From the NCBI GenBank assembly GCA_025060615.1, contig JANXBS010000014.1, positions 1 to 64,000 of the forward strand: 64,000 bases of DNA. Reading direction: 5' to 3'. The notes under the pieces are model-generated. The model did not search any database. It was not told where the DNA came from and worked only from the letters and a program-made list of their open reading frames with translations. Positions 53,745-62,702 of the stretch are shown piece after piece; positions within the stretch are counted from its first letter, which is position 1, and each line of letters opens with the position of its first letter. Source of the DNA: Anaerolineae bacterium. Lineage in GTDB: Bacteria > Chloroflexota > Anaerolineae > DUEN01. Made by a program: the position numbers and the translations under genes.

Positions 53745-55514
53745 ATGAGATCAGCACTTCAACTTGCTAGATTCTTAAAGCCTTATTGGCATTGGGTCGT
53801 CTTAGCTCCGTTGCTGATGTTGCTGGAAGTCGTGATGGACCTGATGCAGCCCAGGATGGTTGAGCGCATCGTGGACGAGGGGATTGCCCGCTCGGATTTG
53901 ACGTTAGTCATCCAAACTGGGCTGCTCATGGTTGGCCTGGCGATGATCGGCGCATTGGGCGGCATGAGCAACGGCATTTTCGCCGAGATGACGGTTCAAG
54001 GGTTCGGCGCCGACCTGCGGGAAGCCCTCTTTCGCAAGGTGCAAACTCTCTCATTTAGTAACCTCGACAGGTTGGGGACCGGGCAGCTCATCACCAACCT
54101 CACCAACGACGTCACCCAGCTACAAGAGGCGATCTTGCTGATGCTTCGCATCCTGGTGCGCGCTCCGCTGCTGCTGGTGGGGAGCCTGGTGATGGCCATC
54201 ATCACCAGCCCGCGCTTAGCCTTCCTTCCCCTTGTGCTGATGCCAATCGAGTTGTTAGCCGTCATCTGGGTGGTCAGCAAGGCAACACCGCTGTACGCCC
54301 GAGTTCAGGAGAAATTGGACGCGCTCAACACGGTCATGCAGGAAAACCTGGCCGGCGTGCGCGTGGTCAAGGCCTTTGTGCGCGCCCGCCACGAGGAAGT
54401 GCGCTTCAGGCGCGTCAACGACGGCCTGGCCAATCAAGCGATCCAAGCGGCTCGCACCGTTGCCATCATGCCATCGTTCATGATGCTGACCATGAACCTG
54501 GGGATCGTAGGCGTCCTCTGGTTTGGAGGTGTGCAAACTGTCCAAGGGAATATGCAGGTTGGACAGATCATCGCCTTCGTGAATTACCTGGTGACCACGC
54601 TTTTCTCGCTGATGATGGTGAGCCAACTGGTCATCCAGGTAGCGCGAGCGGAGGCCTCGGCGAGGCGCATTCAGCGCGTGTTCGAGGAGGAGCCCGTAGT
54701 GAAGGATCATCCCGCAGCGAAAAAGGGCATGCCCATCCAGGGCCGGATCACCTTCGAAGATGTCACCTTCAGCTACGATGGTGACGAGGCCACACCACTG
54801 CTGAAGCATATCAGCTTCACGGTCGAGCCAGGGCAGAAGATGGCCATCCTAGGCACCACAGGAGCCGGCAAATCGAGCTTGGTCCATCTCATCCCGCGCT
54901 TTTATGACGTGACCTCCGGAAGGGTGTTAGTGGACGGAATGGATGTGCGCGAGCTGGATCAGGGCTTCCTGCGCCGGAATATCGGCATCGTCCTCCAGGA
55001 GACCCTCCTGTTCAGTGGCACGATCCGGGATAACATCCGTTATGGGCGACCTGACGCCACGGACGAAGAGGTGATCGCTGCCGCCAAGGCCGCCCAGGCC
55101 CATGATTTCATTATGGCTTTACCCAATGGCTACGATACCATGCTGGGCCAGCGCGGCGTGAACCTTTCAGGCGGACAAAAACAGCGCATCGCCCTCGCGC
55201 GGGCGCTCTTGCTCCAGCCGGCCATCCTCATCCTAGACGACAGCACGAGCGCGGTGGATGTGGAGACAGAGGCGAGGATCCAGAGTGCCCTGGAAGTTAT
55301 CCGGCGACAGCGCGCGCGTTCCCCTATTGGGCCGGGGACCTGTTTGCTCATCGCCCAACGCATCAGCACGGTACTCCATGCTGACAAAATCCTGGTCCTG
55401 GACAATGGGCAGATCGTAGCAGAAGGGACTCACGAGGAATTGCTTGCCTCCAGCCCGATCTACCGTGAGATTTACGAATCACAGCTTGGCAACGGGGCGG
55501 TGAATGATGTCTAA
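53745..55514 (+). CDS. Heterodimeric ABC exporter, half with degenerate ATP site
   Basis: A half transporter of 589 residues with six membrane helices and an ATPase domain. Seen: Walker A LGTTGAGKSSL, signature LSGGQKQR, and Walker B ILILDDSTSAVD. The catalytic Glu after Walker B is Asp, as in the regulatory halves TM287 and BmrC. The partner downstream has the canonical Glu. Drug export is the family role. The start ATG 53745 is preferred over a longer reading starting inside the MarR gene. The next gene overlaps its end by 11 nt. Confidence 0.9.
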   Translation: MRSALQLARFLKPYWHWVVLAPLLMLLEVVMDLMQPRMVERIVDEGIARSDLTLVIQTGLLMVGLAMIGALGGMSNGIFAEMTVQGFGADLREALFRKVQTLSFSNLDRLGTGQLITNLTNDVTQLQEAILLMLRILVRAPLLLVGSLVMAIITSPRLAFLPLVLMPIELLAVIWVVSKATPLYARVQEKLDALNTVMQENLAGVRVVKAFVRARHEEVRFRRVNDGLANQAIQAARTVAIMPSFMMLTMNLGIVGVLWFGGVQTVQGNMQVGQIIAFVNYLVTTLFSLMMVSQLVIQVARAEASARRIQRVFEEEPVVKDHPAAKKGMPIQGRITFEDVTFSYDGDEATPLLKHISFTVEPGQKMAILGTTGAGKSSLVHLIPRFYDVTSGRVLVDGMDVRELDQGFLRRNIGIVLQETLLFSGTIRDNIRYGRPDATDEEVIAAAKAAQAHDFIMALPNGYDTMLGQRGVNLSGGQKQRIALARALLLQPAILILDDSTSAVDVETEARIQSALEVIRRQRARSPIGPGTCLLIAQRISTVLHADKILVLDNGQIVAEGTHEELLASSPIYREIYESQLGNGAVNDV

Positions 55515-57402
55515 GCCATCGCGAGGCTCCGACGGCTCCCGCCCGTCCTTGGAAAGCCAGCCAGTCCCGCCGTTTGCCTTCCGGCCGGGCGGGGGCCCCA
55601 TAGGGATCCTGAGAGAAGTGGAAAAATCCAAAGACGCGCGCGGCACGCTGCTGCGCCTGTGGGGATACCTTCGCCCACAGTTTTGGCTCTTGGTAGGCAC
55701 AGCCTTCCTGGTGTTGGTTACTTCAGCAGTGGAGCTGCTAGGACCGTATCTCATGGGCAAGGCCATTGACCTTTATATCACTCATGGCGATCTAAGAGGA
55801 CTCGCCCGCCTATCCGGGCTGATGATCGCCTCGTACGCTGTAGCAGCGGCAGGCACCTGGCTGCAAACGTACATCATGGCCGGGGTTGCCCAGCGCGCCG
55901 TGCGAGACCTGCGCAAGGACCTCTTCGCCCACCTACAGGCCCTCCCACTGCGCTTCTTTGACCGGCATCCACATGGTGAGCTGATGAGCCGTCTGACGAA
56001 TGACATCGAGAACATCAGCAACATCCTGGCCTCTAGCTTCAGCCAGTTGGTCTCTAGCATGTTGGATCTGGCCGGCGTGATCGTCCTCATGTTCATGCTC
56101 AACGTGCCGTTAGCCGTGGTGAGCTTGGCGATCATGCCCTTGACCTACGGGCTCACCCGCGCGGTCGCCCATCGTACCCGAAAAGGGTTCCGCGAAACAC
56201 AACAGACGCTGGGCGTGCTCAATGGCATTATCGAGGAGACCATCACCGGGCAGCGGGTTGTGAAGGCCTTCGTGCGTGAAGAGGCAGCCATCGCTGAATT
56301 CTCGAAAGTCAATCGCCGCCTGCAGAAAGTCGCGCTGCGAGCGCGCATCTTCGCTAGCTTTATGGGCCCCCTCATGAACATGGTGAACAATCTGGGCCTG
56401 GCCATCGTCGCCTGCGCAGGGGGTTGGCTGGCCGTATACAGCCTAGCCACCGTCGGAGAGATCGCCACCTTCGTCAACTACTCGCGACGGCTGGGCCGTC
56501 CCCTGAATCAGATCGCGCAGTTGTTCAACTCCATCCAATCGGCGCTAGCCGGCGCCGAGCGGGTTTTCGAGGTGCTGGATGAGGCACCGGAGTTCCAGGA
56601 CGCCCCGGATGCTAAGCCGCTGGAGCGAATCCAAGGAGATGTGGTGTTTGACGACGTGTGTTTCAGTTATGAGCAAGGTGTTCCTGTCCTTAAGCATGTG
56701 AGCCTGCACGCGCGACCTGGCCAGATGATCGCCCTGGTAGGGCCTACGGGCGCGGGCAAGACCACTATTGCCAATTTGCTCACCCGCTTCTATGATGTGG
56801 ACAGCGGCTCGATCCGCATAGATGGCGTAGATATCCGACACGTGCGGAAGGATGATCTACGGCGACGGGTGGGCTTGGTGCTCCAAGACAACTTCCTCTT
56901 CGCCGACACCGTGATGGAGAATATCCGTTACGGCCGGCTGGACGCGACCGACGAAGAAGTGATCGCGGCAGCTCGGCTCGCCAATGCCGATTCATTCATC
57001 CGCCGCTTACCGCAGGGATACCAAACGGTGCTTACCGAACGAGGCAGCAACCTCAGCCAGGGCCAGCGTCAACTCTTGGCCATCGCCCGCGCCATCCTAG
57101 CCGACCCTGATATCCTGATCCTTGACGAGGCCACCAGCAACGTGGACACCCGCACTGAAAAACACTTGCAGGAGGCGCTCTTGCGGTTGATGAAGGGGCG
57201 GACCAGCTTCGTCATTGCCCATCGGCTGAGCACTATTCGCGACGCGGATCAAGTGCTGGTCATCCGAGATGGCGAGATCATCGAGCGCGGCACGCATGAG
57301 AGTTTGCTCGCTCAGCGCGGCTTCTATTATCATCTCTACATGCGCCAGTTCCGAGGAGCGCTTGGCCCGCTGGTTCCAGAGGACCTCGCAACCGTCACCT
57401 AA
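55504..57402 (+). CDS. Heterodimeric ABC exporter, catalytic half
   Basis: A 632-residue half transporter. Seen: a Gly/Pro-rich N-terminal cytoplasmic segment (1-45), six helices, an ATPase with Walker A GPTGAGKTT, signature LSQGQRQLLAIARA, and Walker B ILILDEATSNVD with catalytic Glu. The LSQGQRQ form is typical of the TM288-type subunit that pairs with a degenerate half. Start ATG at 55504 or 55507 inside the previous gene. Together the halves probably export lipophilic drugs or lipids. Confidence 0.92.
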   Translation: MMSKPSRGSDGSRPSLESQPVPPFAFRPGGGPIGILREVEKSKDARGTLLRLWGYLRPQFWLLVGTAFLVLVTSAVELLGPYLMGKAIDLYITHGDLRGLARLSGLMIASYAVAAAGTWLQTYIMAGVAQRAVRDLRKDLFAHLQALPLRFFDRHPHGELMSRLTNDIENISNILASSFSQLVSSMLDLAGVIVLMFMLNVPLAVVSLAIMPLTYGLTRAVAHRTRKGFRETQQTLGVLNGIIEETITGQRVVKAFVREEAAIAEFSKVNRRLQKVALRARIFASFMGPLMNMVNNLGLAIVACAGGWLAVYSLATVGEIATFVNYSRRLGRPLNQIAQLFNSIQSALAGAERVFEVLDEAPEFQDAPDAKPLERIQGDVVFDDVCFSYEQGVPVLKHVSLHARPGQMIALVGPTGAGKTTIANLLTRFYDVDSGSIRIDGVDIRHVRKDDLRRRVGLVLQDNFLFADTVMENIRYGRLDATDEEVIAAARLANADSFIRRLPQGYQTVLTERGSNLSQGQRQLLAIARAILADPDILILDEATSNVDTRTEKHLQEALLRLMKGRTSFVIAHRLSTIRDADQVLVIRDGEIIERGTHESLLAQRGFYYHLYMRQFRGALGPLVPEDLATVT

Positions 57403-57459
57403 AGAGGCCGGGGCTCCCATCAATAGCCGACCGCCGCCCGAGGATCACTGAGGAGAAGT

Positions 57460-58332
57460 ATGCCGATTTTATCTCTCGATCAACTGCAGGCTTATCGCAT
57501 CCGCACCTTTCGCCTGCTCCCTGAGCTGCGGTTACGCTCTCAAGCAGATGCCATCGCCTTCGTGAACGAGCGTGGGTTTGTCTACTTCTGGCCAATCCGG
57601 GGCATCACACTGCCCAGCCTGTGGGTCGCCGTGGCAGGGGACCGCCCTGTCGCCGCTGAACATGACGACCCTGGCCATGTGACTTGGAGATGGAAAGATG
57701 ATTTACTAGACAAACGGCAATGGTATTACGCCAAAGTGCTGCGCGGCAAGGCCACCATGATCTCCTTAGAGGTTGTACCTTACTTCTATGCCCTTAGCGA
57801 AAACTACGGCGATCCGGAGCATGACTATCTCGAGTTGTACGAGGATGGAAGGCTCTCTCTGGCGGCTAAGTTGATTTACGAGGCCCTGCTGAGCGAGGGT
57901 CCTCTCGATACGGTGAATCTGCGGCGGGCAATCCGGATGACCAGCCGATCCAGCGACAGCCCTTTCGAGCGAGGGCTAACCGAGCTACAGCGCGATTTCA
58001 AGATCTTGCCGGTGGGCGTGGCCGAGACAGGCGCCTGGCGGTATAGCTTTGTTTACGAGCTAGTACACCGCTACTATCCTGACCTGCCCGAGGCCGCCTG
58101 CCCGATCACGCGTAAGGCAGCCCGCCAGAAGCTGGCCTCACTCTATCTTGATTCGGTAGGGGCTGCGACAGCAGACGACCTATGCCGGCTCTTCCAATGG
58201 GAGGCGGAGGAAGCCTTAGCCACCTTGAGAGGGCTGGTGAGCTCCGGCCAGGCACAGCCTGGCTATCAGCTTCCGAATCAACCCGACGAGCATTTCGTGA
58301 CGATAAAACTGCTCTCGTCCATCGCCACTTGA
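57460..58332 (+). CDS. HTH_42 (YcaQ/AlkZ-related) winged-helix protein
   Basis: A 290-residue protein that resembles the HTH_42/YcaQ family of DNA glycosylases for bulky or crosslinked bases. Seen: the family-like start (LSLDQLQAYRIRTFRLL), then a FWPIRGITLPSLW segment where catalytic members carry the GLQAQ motif with essential Gln residues. Three winged-helix-like repeats and a WRYSFVYELVHRYYPDLPEAA segment follow. Because the Gln pair is not visible at this position, the enzymatic role is doubtful. TGAGGAG precedes the ATG. It follows the exporter by 57 nt, so it may be in the same unit. Confidence 0.6.
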   Translation: MPILSLDQLQAYRIRTFRLLPELRLRSQADAIAFVNERGFVYFWPIRGITLPSLWVAVAGDRPVAAEHDDPGHVTWRWKDDLLDKRQWYYAKVLRGKATMISLEVVPYFYALSENYGDPEHDYLELYEDGRLSLAAKLIYEALLSEGPLDTVNLRRAIRMTSRSSDSPFERGLTELQRDFKILPVGVAETGAWRYSFVYELVHRYYPDLPEAACPITRKAARQKLASLYLDSVGAATADDLCRLFQWEAEEALATLRGLVSSGQAQPGYQLPNQPDEHFVTIKLLSSIAT

Positions 58333-58430
58333 CTTTCGAGCTATCTCGTATTACTGTAGCGTTGCATCGCGCGTCATATCCGGCAAGGTTTAACGAGCCA
58401 CTAACACACCACAAACAGGGAGGTACTGCC

Positions 58431-59774
58431 ATGAAAACGTCCAGTGTCCGGTTGCTTGCCATTGTGCTGAGCGCAGCACTATTAGCCGCGATGGTGCCAT
58501 GGGCTGCTGCGGAGAGCACAACACCGGTATGGCTCACGACGGAAGATGTGCCTGCTGGGTTTGTAGGCAGCACGGCAACGCCTGCCCAGATCGGGCTGAT
58601 CCCCTTGCCCTCTTTGGGCCTGGAGCGCCAGTACGCCTACTTTAACACGGCGGGTGAGATCATCATGGGGTGGACGATTGCCCCCAAGAATCCCCTGATC
58701 CAGTCCATGGTACTGAGCGCCATACCTACAGGCAACTTCGATCCCTCGCTGTTCCTGGCCTCAGGCGGGGAGATGATTCTCGACATGATCGCCAATGCGC
58801 TGGCGCAGGCTGGCTTCCCAGGTGGGCCGGCCAGAGGCGCCATACCTAGGCCCGTCGAGGGTTGGAGTCCCGTCGGCGAACGCTCGGGCGCCGTGGCGAT
58901 GGACATTCAGCTCTATAACCAGGTGATGACCGTGGAGCTGGCGCTGGTCCAGCGAGGGCCGTTTGTCGGCGGGATCCAGGTGATGTATCCGAAGGGTGTT
59001 CAGCCTTCAACCGGCGTGGCCTCTCTGGCCCAGAAGTTGGACGCTCGCTTCGAGGCTGCGCTGAGAGCTGGCGCGCATGCCCCTACACCGGCGCCTTCGA
59101 AGGTCGCGCTGGAGGCCTTGGACGGGGCAACGGTGAGCGGTTTCGCTGTCCACAAAGGCGACACCTTTACCATCTACACGCCGGAGACGTGGACCGAGCT
59201 GCCGGTGAGCATCAAGACGCTGGGCGTGGACCTCTGGCTGCAGATGAGCCCATCCGATCTGATCAGTTTGATCTTCATGACGTTGGCAGGCTCCGGCATA
59301 CCTTTGACCCCTGAAATGCTGGCCAGCCAAGGGCTGGATGAGGCTACTTTGGAGCAAACGGTGGCAGCCGGTGTGGAAGCGATCAAGGCGCTCGACAGCT
59401 ATGCGCCCTCGTTCATCAAGCTATGGGCTGTGGATTCTGCCTCGGCCACTGGGATCAACCAGATGGTGTTAGGGCAGTATGCAGCCAAGGCATATGGCGG
59501 CCCTGGTGACTTCGTGCAGATCATCAGTGACGCAGCGACAAGTGCTGGTGTGATGACGGTCAACCTGCGGCCTAACATGGAGATCGGCGGCAAGCCGGCC
59601 GCAAATGTCGCGTTAGATGCCTCGGCGTGGGGCCTGCCCTTGAAGGGGAGCGTGTACTTCATCCAGGATCAGGAAGACGGATACATCTGGACGGTGGTGG
59701 CCTTCCTGACCGATGACCTGGATCGGGATGCCGATACCTTTGACACGGTCGTTCGCACGTTGACCATCCCGTGA
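58431..59774 (+). CDS. Secreted protein of unknown function
   Basis: A 447-residue exported protein: signal peptide (about 1-28, ending WAAAES), then two probably alpha/beta domains. The second half ends with a YIWTVVAFLTDDLDRDADTF segment, a pattern seen at the end of PsbP/DcrB-like domains, which is only a hint. No catalytic motif is visible. The start ATG has GGGAGG upstream. A strong terminator follows, so the transcript ends here. Confidence 0.75.
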   Translation: MKTSSVRLLAIVLSAALLAAMVPWAAAESTTPVWLTTEDVPAGFVGSTATPAQIGLIPLPSLGLERQYAYFNTAGEIIMGWTIAPKNPLIQSMVLSAIPTGNFDPSLFLASGGEMILDMIANALAQAGFPGGPARGAIPRPVEGWSPVGERSGAVAMDIQLYNQVMTVELALVQRGPFVGGIQVMYPKGVQPSTGVASLAQKLDARFEAALRAGAHAPTPAPSKVALEALDGATVSGFAVHKGDTFTIYTPETWTELPVSIKTLGVDLWLQMSPSDLISLIFMTLAGSGIPLTPEMLASQGLDEATLEQTVAAGVEAIKALDSYAPSFIKLWAVDSASATGINQMVLGQYAAKAYGGPGDFVQIISDAATSAGVMTVNLRPNMEIGGKPAANVALDASAWGLPLKGSVYFIQDQEDGYIWTVVAFLTDDLDRDADTFDTVVRTLTIP

Positions 59775-59804
59775 GCCTCTAAAATGCTGGGTTCGGTCGA
59801 AAAG

Positions 59805-59839
59805 AAAAGGCACAAAGGCTCATACCTTTGTGCCTTTTT
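59805..59839 (+). terminator. Rho-independent terminator
   Basis: Perfect 14-bp stem AAAAGGCACAAAGG 59805-59818 with CCTTTGTGCCTTTT 59825-59838, 6-nt loop, ending in a run of five T. It lies 30 nt after the secreted-protein stop; the A-rich left side gives it partial activity in the other direction as well. Confidence 0.92.
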
Positions 59840-59888
59840 CGCGCCTATAGCCTCGCGTTTGATCTACTTTACATCCGTTCACCTTCGG

Positions 59889-60782
59889 CTATTTGCCGCC
59901 TTCGGTGCGGCAGGGATTGCTCATGGCGCCGATGCCCTCGATCTCTACAGTCACTACGTCGCCATCACGCAGGTAGCGCGGGGGCTTGCGAAAGTGGCCA
60001 ACGCCAGGGGGCGTGCCGGTTAGAATGACATCGCCAGGCAACAGGGTGAAGGCGCGAGAGATAAACTCGATCAAATACGGGATGCGGAAGATCATCTGAT
60101 CGGTGCAGGAGCTTTGCATGAGCTCACCGTTGACCTTACAGCGGATAGCTAGGCGATGCGGGTCAGGGATCTCATCGCAGGTGACAATCCAAGGACCTAG
60201 AGGGCAGAAGGTGTCCAACGATTTGCTGCGTACCCACTGGCCATCGCCGAACTGTAGGTCACGGGCGCTGACGTCATTAGCGATGGTGTAGCCGAAGATG
60301 TACTCGTACGCCTGCTCGGCTGGCACGCGACGGGCCGGTCGCCCGACGACAACCGCCAGCTCAACCTCCCAGTCTACTTGTTCGGTCAGCTCCGGATCCC
60401 AGCGGATCTCATCGTCAGGGCCGATGACGGAAGTAGGGAATTTGGTGAAGATGATCGGGCGATCCGGGATCGGCGCGTTCTGCTCGCGCACATGATCGAG
60501 GTAATTTTGGCCGATCGCTACCACTTTGGAAGGGTTAGGGATCGGAGCGAGCAGCCGGACGCCGGATAGCGGTTGGGCAAAGGGCGACAAATCGGGCACA
60601 GCGAGGGTGCGCTCGGCCTCCGTCCAGGCATCCGGCCCCGCCTCAAGAAAGGCCCGCATCTCAGTGGGAAGGTGATAACCACCGATGTGCGCCTGATGGG
60701 CTGCTGCCAGGTCAATCACCTGGTCTCCTATGACGCCACCCAACCGCTCACGCCCGTCTTGAACAAACGTTACCAATCGCAT
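59889..60782 (-). CDS. Fumarylacetoacetate hydrolase family protein
   Basis: A 297-residue FAH-fold hydrolase. Seen: an N-terminal domain (about 1-70) and the catalytic domain starting KVVAIGQNYLDH. The metal ligands are in WEVELAVVVG (Glu-x-Glu) and NDVSARDLQ (Asp), and the C-terminal block GDVILTGTPPGVG is present. The family cuts C-C bonds in 2-oxo acids or decarboxylates oxaloacetate; the substrate is not clear. A perfect AGGAGG precedes the ATG. It stands alone. Confidence 0.92.
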   Translation of the reverse strand: MRLVTFVQDGRERLGGVIGDQVIDLAAAHQAHIGGYHLPTEMRAFLEAGPDAWTEAERTLAVPDLSPFAQPLSGVRLLAPIPNPSKVVAIGQNYLDHVREQNAPIPDRPIIFTKFPTSVIGPDDEIRWDPELTEQVDWEVELAVVVGRPARRVPAEQAYEYIFGYTIANDVSARDLQFGDGQWVRSKSLDTFCPLGPWIVTCDEIPDPHRLAIRCKVNGELMQSSCTDQMIFRIPYLIEFISRAFTLLPGDVILTGTPPGVGHFRKPPRYLRDGDVVTVEIEGIGAMSNPCRTEGGK

Positions 60783-60981
60783 AAACTGTACCTCCTATGG
60801 CGCTCTTAACCGCCGACCGGCAGTCGAGAGCAGTATAGCTCACTCTAAAGAGGTGTCAAACCAACACCAACAAGGTGGGTACCCGAGCGATTGTCATTAG
60901 ACGACAGAAGGCAATACAGAAAGCAGCTGCGAGGCGCGGATTTCTGGCTATAGAGGCAAAAAGCGGAGAACTGTAACCGCC

Positions 60982-61596
60982 TCAAAGGAACTGCGAGAGC
61001 AACCCCAACGAGCCAGCTCCCAGCAGGGCGACGAGCGTGGCCTTAATCGTTTTCCCTATCCAGCAGGCTAGCAAAAATCGGCTGATTGGTAGGTTCAGCG
61101 CGCCAGCCGCAACGCCGACTAGATCGAACGTTGGATTAGGGATGATAGACATTAAGAGGATCACAAACAGCCCGTAACGGCGTGTCTTCGCCACCAGCTG
61201 TTGGTATCGCTCACGGTCCTGAATGATGGCTCGCCCGCTGGCTCCGGCTAGATAACCAGTTAGCTCACCTAGTGCCTCCCCTAAACCGGCGACCAATCCC
61301 ACGAGAATGGGATTGAGCACGCTGCCGGTGGCAAAGATCACGGCGATGCCAGGGGCTGGCAGGAAAACCGTCGCGCTACTCAGCATACTGATGACAAAGA
61401 CGCCTGGATAGCCATAGCGCCGTAGCGCGCTGAGCTTATCGCGCTCAAAGAGGATTGCGCCGCTGATGCCAATCACCAGGAGTAAGCCAGCGATTCGGAG
61501 CAAGCGCGTTCGCCAGTGAGCTGACAACCGGAGAGGCCGGATTTGCTGCTCCAGGGGTTGTTCAACTACATGTTGACCGCCCAACTCCGGGAACAC
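60982..61596 (-). CDS. VTT/DedA-like membrane protein
   Basis: A 204-residue VTT-domain (SNARE-associated, DedA/YqaA-like) protein with about five hydrophobic helices. Seen: the VFLPAPGIAVIFATGSVLNP block and the GLGEALGELTGYLAG segment, then SIIPNPTFDLVGVAAGA. The family scrambles or transports lipids. The start is GTG 61596 with AGGAGGG 6 nt upstream. It lies downstream of the WecA-type gene on the same strand. Confidence 0.85.
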   Translation of the reverse strand: MFPELGGQHVVEQPLEQQIRPLRLSAHWRTRLLRIAGLLLVIGISGAILFERDKLSALRRYGYPGVFVISMLSSATVFLPAPGIAVIFATGSVLNPILVGLVAGLGEALGELTGYLAGASGRAIIQDRERYQQLVAKTRRYGLFVILLMSIIPNPTFDLVGVAAGALNLPISRFLLACWIGKTIKATLVALLGAGSLGLLSQFL

Positions 61597-61709
61597 CCTT
61601 GCCCTCCTACTCCAAGGTCAAACCTCATTTCGATCGAGCCTCGGTTGCCTTACCATGGTGGCATATATGTAACGCTCCAACAGCCCTTCCGTCGCGCTGA
61701 CTTTATCCC

Positions 61710-62702
61710 CTAAACTATCTGCTCCAGCCGCCAGATCCCCCAGAGCGCAACGACGATTACCACCAGGGCAAGTGCATATCCCTCTATCAGGGATGCCTGA
61801 GTGACAAACAACGCGAGCATCCCTAGCATCCCTGCCAACAGATAGCAGATGAGCACCGCTTCCCGAGGTGAGGCCCCCATCTTGACCAGGCGATGGGAAA
61901 GGTGATCTTTGCCCGGCGTGCTGATGGGATTCAGCCCACGCCGTAGCCGTGAAATCACCACCAGCGTCATGTCGAAAATGGGCAGCCCCATCACGAGAAC
62001 AGGCACCATCCAGGTCACGAAATGCACATTGGCAGGAAAACGGAGCTTGATGCCCACGGCTGCCAAGACGAAGCCTAAAAAAAGCGCTCCGCTATCCCCC
62101 ATGAAGATACGGGCCGGGTTAAAGTTGTAGACCAGGAAGCCCAAGCAAGCCCCGAGCAGCGCGGCAGCCAATGCACCCACCAGGTATTGGCCGCTCATGA
62201 GGGCGATCAGCAAATAAAAGGCGGCGGCGATCGCAGCGATCCCTCCCGATAGCCCATCCATGTTGTCCAGGAAGTTGACCGCGTTGGTGATGCCCACCAC
62301 CCAGAACAACGTGACAGCTACATTGAGCCAGTTCCACGGGAAGAGATGTACCTGTACCCCTGAGAAGACCAGGATCAGCGCGGCGATGGTCTGCCCGACC
62401 AGCCGTAGCCACGGCGAAAGCTCCCGGCGATCATCCCATAGTCCCATGAACGACACCAACGTGGCGCCGAGGAAGATGCCCACCACCTGGTTGACGTAAA
62501 AGCGGTCGCCGAACAGGACCAATGCTAGGATGAAAGCGATATAGATGGCCACTCCCCCCATCAGCGGCACTGGACTGGTATGGACCTTGCGCGCGCTGGG
62601 ATGATCTATAACCCCCAGGCGTAGAGCAGCGCGCCGGGCGATAGGCGTGCCCCAGATCGCCAGCAACAACGCGCTGACTAGGATGAGCACATATCGGATC
62701 AT
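61710..62702 (-). CDS. Polyprenyl-phosphate sugar-1-phosphate transferase (WecA/MraY family)
   Basis: A 330-residue membrane enzyme that starts a glycan on undecaprenyl phosphate with a sugar-1-phosphate (GlcNAc type likely). Seen: helix bundle, [11 protein letters not shown], the [15 protein letters not shown] motif, [19 protein letters not shown] and the cytoplasmic loop [14 protein letters not shown]. The HxxHxxHR-like loop of MraY is reduced to HLSHR, nearer to WecA/TagO. Its start overlaps the stop of the TPR gene by 4 nt (ATGA). Confidence 0.9.
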   Translation of the reverse strand: MIRYVLILVSALLLAIWGTPIARRAALRLGVIDHPSARKVHTSPVPLMGGVAIYIAFILALVLFGDRFYVNQVVGIFLGATLVSFMGLWDDRRELSPWLRLVGQTIAALILVFSGVQVHLFPWNWLNVAVTLFWVVGITNAVNFLDNMDGLSGGIAAIAAAFYLLIALMSGQYLVGALAAALLGACLGFLVYNFNPARIFMGDSGALFLGFVLAAVGIKLRFPANVHFVTWMVPVLVMGLPIFDMTLVVISRLRRGLNPISTPGKDHLSHRLVKMGASPREAVLICYLLAGMLGMLALFVTQASLIEGYALALVVIVVALWGIWRLEQIV

